Shown here: positions 3,708-7,079 of the stretch, one piece after another
How the letters are laid out: the number at the start of each line of letters is the position of its first letter
Numbering within the stretch: the first letter of the stretch is position 1
Assembly: GCA_902800255.1 (NCBI GenBank)
Contig: CADCDV010000091.1
Coordinates: 1-7,079 of the forward strand
Source: an uncultured Erysipelotrichaceae bacterium
Lineage (GTDB): Bacteria; Bacillota_I; Bacilli_A; RFN20; CAG-826
Reading direction: 5' to 3'
DNA length: 7,079 nucleotides
Notes under the pieces: generated by a model
Databases searched by the model: none
The model's input: only the letters and a program-made list of their open reading frames with translations
What the model was told of the DNA's origin: nothing
Translations under genes and position numbers: made by a program

Positions 3708-5354
3708 TTAGATAGCGTTCTTTAAACGCTTCATGACTCTTTCTTTTCCAAGAATCTCAATGACTTCGTGGAGGTTTGGAGAGTCTTTCTGACCAGTGAT
3801 GGCGATACGGATGATCTCCGCGGCATCGGAGATGTTTCCTTTATAGGCATCAGGGTTAGCTTTGTAGTCTTTGTTGGCAATTGCGAATCCGTTAGCGGCA
3901 GCGACTTCTTTGACGCTGTTCCACCACACGGACTCTTCGGCGCCATAGAGCATCTTATCGGCGACTTCGGACATGAATGCCTTTAAGAACTCTTTGTCGT
4001 ACTTCTCATTGAATGGGAGTTCTCCATGCTTCTCAAACTCGTCATCGTAGAAGAACCAAGTGGCTGGCTCGATGTCGCCATATTTGGCATAGTCTTTTCT
4101 TGGGTTTGGACGGTCTTTCTCGATATTAAGGATCTTGGAGAAGTATTCCTCATCATCGTTCATCTTCTTTAGAAGGGTTGGGGAATTCTTCTCCGCCCAT
4201 TCCTTGACCGCTTTGAGGAGCTCCTCTTTTGGGGTGGCGGCAAGGACTTCTTTGCAGAAGTAATTGAGTTTGCCTTCATCAAAGAGAGCGCCATCTAAGG
4301 ACATCTTCTTGAAAGCGAAGGTGAATTTGCTCACATCAAGGGACTTGTTAGCGATGGTCCACTCCTCGAAGTTGGAGTTGGCAATCGACATAAGGTAAAC
4401 GAGAAGTCCCTTTGGAGGATAGCCGGCCTTAAGGAAGTAAGAGACGGCGGCCTCTGGGTCTTTTCTCTTGGAGAGCTTTCTCTTGTTGCCATGGTCAAGC
4501 TTCATGATGACTGGCAAGTGAGCGTATTTTGGGCCTTTCCAGCCTAAATCGCGGAAAAGCTGGATGTGAATTGGGGTGGATGGAATCCATTCCTCACCAC
4601 GGGTGACGACGGTCGTTCTCATGAAATGGTCATCGACGACGTGAGCGAAGTGATAGGTTGGAAGGCCATCGGACTTCATGATGACGATATCGACATCGTT
4701 GTCGGCGAGCTCTAACTCACCTCTGATGGCGTCCTTGAACTTGATCTTCTTATCGTGGTCCCCCATCGACTTATAACGGATGACCCATGGGGTTCCTGCT
4801 TTGATCTTCTCGATTTGCTCGTCGACAGTGAGTTTGCGGTCTCTGGCGTATGGGCCATAGTAGCCTGGGAGGATCTTGTTGGCTTCTTGGAAGTCACGGA
4901 TCTTCTGAAGGTCCTCTGCGCTGCAGAAATCAGGGTAGGCCTTTCCTTCGGCGATGAGATGTTTGATGACAACCTTATAGATGTCGGCACGAACGCTTTG
5001 CTGATATGGGCCATAAGCGCCTTTATCGGCGCCTGGGAAATATCCTTCGTCGGCGATGATGCCGAATTCGGCAAGCTGGTCGATGAGTTCGTCAGCGCTG
5101 CCGGCGATGGTTCTCTTGGTGTCGGTGTCCTCTAAACGGAACATATAGACGCCTTGGCTTTGCTTGGCGTATGTGTACGCGATGAAGGCGGTAAATAAAG
5201 AACCGGTGTGTAAGAAACCAGTTGGCGATGGGGCGAAACGAGTCACCTGAGCGCCTTCTGGGAGGTTGCGTAATGGGTATTCTTTCTCAAGGTCATCGAT
5301 GGTCTTCGTGACGTCTGGGAATAATAAGTTTGCAAGGTCTAAATAGGTTGCCAT
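3708..5354 (-). CDS. gltX: Glutamyl-tRNA synthetase (GluRS)
   Basis: A 548-residue class I aminoacyl-tRNA synthetase that activates glutamate with ATP and charges tRNA-Glu in the cytoplasm. In Bacillota, which usually lack GlnRS, it typically also charges tRNA-Gln for amidation by GatCAB. The Rossmann fold carries the first signature as P-S-P-T-G-F-L-H-T-G-S (42-52, HTGS for HIGH). F-R-L-E-D-T-D follows at 72-78, the Y-H-F-A-x-V-V-D-D-H block at 234-243, R-G-E-E-W at 252-256 and the KMSKS loop as K-L-S-K-R (293-297). The ~200-residue C-terminal part is the anticodon-binding region. The length exceeds the ~480 of many bacterial GluRS but suits the longer clostridial/mollicute type. The start is ATG 5354: AAGGAG (plus 5363-5368) sits 8 bases upstream, whereas the in-frame GTG at 5363 overlaps that site. 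Biased codon use fits a housekeeping gene. Confidence 0.97.
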   Translation of the reverse strand: MATYLDLANLLFPDVTKTIDDLEKEYPLRNLPEGAQVTRFAPSPTGFLHTGSLFTAFIAYTYAKQSQGVYMFRLEDTDTKRTIAGSADELIDQLAEFGIIADEGYFPGADKGAYGPYQQSVRADIYKVVIKHLIAEGKAYPDFCSAEDLQKIRDFQEANKILPGYYGPYARDRKLTVDEQIEKIKAGTPWVIRYKSMGDHDKKIKFKDAIRGELELADNDVDIVIMKSDGLPTYHFAHVVDDHFMRTTVVTRGEEWIPSTPIHIQLFRDLGWKGPKYAHLPVIMKLDHGNKRKLSKRKDPEAAVSYFLKAGYPPKGLLVYLMSIANSNFEEWTIANKSLDVSKFTFAFKKMSLDGALFDEGKLNYFCKEVLAATPKEELLKAVKEWAEKNSPTLLKKMNDDEEYFSKILNIEKDRPNPRKDYAKYGDIEPATWFFYDDEFEKHGELPFNEKYDKEFLKAFMSEVADKMLYGAEESVWWNSVKEVAAANGFAIANKDYKANPDAYKGNISDAAEIIRIAITGQKDSPNLHEVIEILGKERVMKRLKNAI

Positions 5355-5382
5355 ATAAGTCACTCCTTAAAGAGGCGAGAAG

Positions 5383-5388
5383 ATTATA
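5383..5388 (-). promoter_or_regulatory. -10 box of the gltX promoter
   Basis: A perfect TATAAT on the minus strand, 28 bases upstream of the gltX ATG, would start transcription near 5376 and leave a ~22-base leader with the AAGGAG site. I see no good -35 hexamer 16-18 bases upstream; TGGAAT (plus 5406-5411) is the nearest, matching only 3 of 6. Confidence 0.5.
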
Positions 5389-5432
5389 GAACGCGTGCGT
5401 GTGAAATTCCACAAAACTATAGCGAAAAGCGC

Positions 5433-5461
5433 TTGCACTTAGATAGTGAGTTTCTTATAAT
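5433..5461 (+). promoter_or_regulatory. Promoter of tRNA-Gly
   Basis: A perfect -10 TATAAT (5456-5461) is preceded, at 17 bases, by TTGCAC (5433-5438), which keeps the key TTG of the -35 box. Initiation near 5468 gives a ~18-base leader before the tRNA, in which CGCC (5470-5473) and GGCG (5480-5483) could form a small hairpin. It diverges from the gltX promoter. Confidence 0.75.
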
Positions 5462-5485
5462 ACTACTCGCGCCACAAAAGGCGAT

Positions 5486-5559
5486 GCAGGTGTAGTTCAA
5501 TGGTAGAACATTACCTTGCCAAGGTAAATACACGGGTTCGATTCCCGCCACTTGCTCCA
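5486..5559 (+). tRNA. tRNA-Gly(GCC)
   Basis: A 74-base cloverleaf: acceptor GCAGGTG/CACTTGC (one G-U pair), D-arm GTTC/GAAC, anticodon stem TTACC/GGTAA with loop TTGCCAA (anticodon GCC), 4-base variable loop and T-arm with loop TTCGATT. The discriminator is U, as expected for bacterial glycine tRNA, and CCA is encoded. The outermost T-stem pair (49:65) is an A-C mismatch; the rest pairs normally. It has its own promoter and terminator, so it is a single-gene unit. Confidence 0.95.
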
Positions 5560-5569
5560 TCTGAAAAAC

Positions 5570-5594
5570 AATCCCGATTTGCTCGGGATTTTTT
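5570..5594 (+). terminator. Rho-independent terminator of tRNA-Gly
   Basis: AATCCCGA (5570-5577) pairs perfectly with TCGGGATT (5583-5590) over a 5-base loop, and the T run continues to 5594. It starts 10 bases after the tRNA's CCA end. Confidence 0.92.
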
Positions 5595-5605
5595 ATTTTC
5601 TAAAG

Positions 5606-5632
5606 AAAAAGAAGGCCGTTTTGCGGGCCTTC
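5606..5632 (-). terminator. Rho-independent terminator of the ABC transporter operon
   Basis: On the minus strand GAAGGCC (plus 5626-5632) pairs with GGCCTTC (plus 5611-5617) and is followed by five U residues (plus A run 5606-5610). It lies 14 bases past the permease stop and faces the tRNA-Gly terminator. Confidence 0.88.
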
Positions 5633-5646
5633 TTCGGAAGGATTTC

Positions 5647-6783
5647 TTAATAATAGTAATAGGGGTCTGGGCTTGGGTTGACGGCGCGGGTTATGCCAAA
5701 CATCGCTACACCTACAATGATGCCAGCGCTGATTGCGATCGCAAACCTGATCCAATCGTCTTTCCTGAATTTCGCTTTTCTCCTGACGATGAAGATGGAG
5801 ACGAAATAGAAGACGGAGATCAAGAAGTAAGCGAATACGAAAAGGATGAACTCGTAAGCGTACACGGAATAACCGTTGCAAAGATCAGCCATAACGAGTT
5901 GGGTCATCAAAGCGAAGGCAAGCATATACATCAAAGTCAAGGAGTTGACCACGCCAAATCTTTGAGGGATGACGGTTCCAAGGTTCTCGCTCTTGATTTT
6001 CTGGAATTCGAAGAAGGCAAGAACGACCATGCCACCCCAGAAAAGGAACTGGCAAAGGAAGGCAATCATGGCGCTCCCAAACATTTTTAACGATTCTGGG
6101 TTAGAAGCATCGGAAATGGCATACATGAGGGCTTTTTCAAAAACCTCACTCTGGGAGAGCCAATTAGGTGATTCGCTAGAAAACATGCTAAACAAACTGC
6201 TGAAAGAAGTGAATGAGCCGCCGACTAGGGAATTTAAGAACCCTGGGAGGGCGTTCACGATGAGAATCATGACAACAGCCTGGAAGCCGCTATTGGCAAC
6301 GCTCACCGCGAAAGTGCTCGATAAGAAGGTGATGATGCAAGCCAAATAGAGAAGAGGGAGGCCAAGGAGGTCGGCTTCGAAGGTTCCTAAGGCGCTGTAA
6401 CCGTTTCCTAAGGCGTTGCAAAGGCCACAACCAATAGCGTAGCCAAACACAAGAAGAGTGGTGATAATACCTAGCCCGAAGAGTCCCTCGGTGATGAAAG
6501 CTTGTCTTCTATTCATCGGCATCGAAAGGATGACATCGCTTCTGTTTTTGCTGTAATAGCGGGAATGCATCAATAATGGCAACAGGCCAGATAAGAAGAT
6601 GCAGAATGGACCCATAGCCAGCATGTAACTTGAGAAACCGATTGCGCGAATCCTAAATAGTAAGATGCAGAAAAGGTCAATGACGAATGGGATGGCGATT
6701 AGGGAGATGGCGAAGAGGGTGATATAGACCGTGGCGATAGGCCAGAAGCTCTTCATCAAATATCTGAAGTATTTCTTGCTCAT
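5647..6783 (-). CDS. ABC-2 type transporter permease
   Basis: A 378-residue integral membrane protein with about eight or nine hydrophobic segments (roughly 16-43, 50-72, then 100-122, 138-162, 167-190, 237-262, 283-303, 308-332 and 345-366). The cytoplasmic loop after the second segment holds R-S-D-V-I-L-S-M-P-M-N-R-R-Q-A-F (81-96). This resembles the 'LPxxRxxxF' loop of ABC-2/YtrC-like permeases that is thought to contact the ATPase. The ATG overlaps the TGA of the upstream ATP-binding gene as ATGA, so the two are translationally coupled, and GAGAGG lies 8 bases upstream as ribosome binding site. The pair should form an ATP-driven exporter; the substrate (peptide, antibiotic or lipid) cannot be told. 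The C-terminus is odd: a Pro/Asp stretch ending in four tyrosines. It is the last gene of its operon. Confidence 0.85.
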   Translation of the reverse strand: MSKKYFRYLMKSFWPIATVYITLFAISLIAIPFVIDLFCILLFRIRAIGFSSYMLAMGPFCIFLSGLLPLLMHSRYYSKNRSDVILSMPMNRRQAFITEGLFGLGIITTLLVFGYAIGCGLCNALGNGYSALGTFEADLLGLPLLYLACIITFLSSTFAVSVANSGFQAVVMILIVNALPGFLNSLVGGSFTSFSSLFSMFSSESPNWLSQSEVFEKALMYAISDASNPESLKMFGSAMIAFLCQFLFWGGMVVLAFFEFQKIKSENLGTVIPQRFGVVNSLTLMYMLAFALMTQLVMADLCNGYSVYAYEFILFVFAYFLISVFYFVSIFIVRRKAKFRKDDWIRFAIAISAGIIVGVAMFGITRAVNPSPDPYYYY

Positions 6784-7079
6784 AACATTTCCCTCTCTTT
6801 GTTGTAGATGAAGGCCTCTTCGACAGTAAGTGGAACGATGTCGAGCATAAGAGGCTTATATTGGGAGAAGAAGGCACGGATCCTCACTTCGGTCTCATCT
6901 GTGACGATGACGAGGAAGTGGCCATCGCGTTTAACCATAAGAGGCTTAAGGGCGGATAAGTCAGCTGGACCTTCGTCATTGAAGGCAAGGTGGACCTTGT
7001 GGAGGTTCTTGGCCTCGACGAAGTCATCGCTGATTTGACCATTGTCGACAAGGGAGTAGGAGTCACAGATATCACCAAG
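6780..7079 (-). CDS. ABC transporter ATP-binding protein, C-terminal part (5' end outside window)
   Basis: The minus-strand frame from the right edge gives 99 residues before a TGA. It begins L-G-D-I-C-D-S-Y-S-L-V-D-N-G-Q-I, which matches the segment just after the switch His of ABC ATPases, where the family has 'eicDr..ll..Gki'. It continues through an alpha/beta tail to P-L-T-V-E-E-A-F-I-Y, the usual C-terminal helix of exporter-type ATPases (compare 'sLEeiFi'). The Walker A, Walker B and signature motifs lie outside the window, so activity cannot be judged here. The stop codon overlaps the permease start, which fixes the pairing. It would energise the permease from the cytoplasmic side. 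Confidence 0.85.
   Translation of the reverse strand, partial: LGDICDSYSLVDNGQISDDFVEAKNLHKVHLAFNDEGPADLSALKPLMVKRDGHFLVIVTDETEVRIRAFFSQYKPLMLDIVPLTVEEAFIYNKEREML

Noticed and set aside
3702..3715. CTATC/GATAG hairpin at the gltX stop codon as a terminator
   Set aside because: Only five weak pairs and no U tract after it on the minus strand.
4755..5135. 126-codon plus-strand open frame
   Set aside because: Antisense to the catalytic part of gltX, with no ribosome binding site or family resemblance.
5355..5363. GTG start extending GluRS by three residues
   Set aside because: The GTG overlaps the AAGGAG ribosome binding site that is ideally placed for the ATG at 5354.
5500..6090. 196-codon plus-strand open frame
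   Set aside because: It starts inside tRNA-Gly, runs through two terminators and is antisense to the well-supported permease. The protein has no recognisable domain.
1..7079. CRISPR array, insertion sequence, integrase, phage or defence genes
   Set aside because: No spaced direct repeats, transposase or integrase-like frames, or defence-family proteins were seen on either strand. The two tRNA genes have no adjacent integrase or repeated 3' end suggesting an attachment site.

Overview
The window looks like chromosomal DNA of a low-GC Gram-positive bacterium (Bacillota), plausibly an uncultured gut or rumen member of the Bacilli/Erysipelotrichia. The signs are AGGAGG-type ribosome binding sites, sigma-A-like promoters, short lipoprotein signal peptides ending LFSC, a Listeria-Bacteroides (Flg_new) repeat, a ~550-residue GluRS of the kind I associate with clostridia and relatives, and tRNAs with encoded CCA. 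Tryptophan is TGG and TGA is a stop, so the code is standard and this is not a Mycoplasma-type genome. The taxonomic call is inference from sequence style.

Layout. Positions 1-15 hold the first five codons of a minus-strand gene (MKKRI) that runs off the left edge. Positions 137-1102 (-) and 1365-2333 (+) are two divergent lipoprotein genes around a 262-base regulatory region. That region has a strong promoter, a palindrome over its -35 box and a structured leader. Back-to-back terminators (2352-2406) separate the second lipoprotein from a minus-strand pair: an XRE regulator with a zinc ribbon (3003-3449), then a hexapeptide sugar O-acetyltransferase (2414-2968). Further right lie tRNA-Glu(CUC) (3557-3637, -) and gltX (3708-5354, -), and then tRNA-Gly(GCC) on the plus strand (5486-5559). 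The right end is a translationally coupled ABC exporter: permease 5647-6783 and the C-terminal part of its ATPase, 6780-7079, open at the edge.

How it fits together. The left third is cell-surface lipoproteins, the middle a small regulator/acetyltransferase operon, then a translation block in which glutamyl-tRNA synthetase sits just upstream of a tRNA for its own amino acid, then a membrane transporter. There is no CRISPR array, insertion sequence, integrase, phage gene or obvious defence system. The most notable observations are a perfect 6-bp tandem duplication inside tRNA-Glu(CUC) at the T-arm/acceptor junction, and a leader in which a hairpin sits exactly between a strong Shine-Dalgarno sequence and a start codon that is otherwise too far away.
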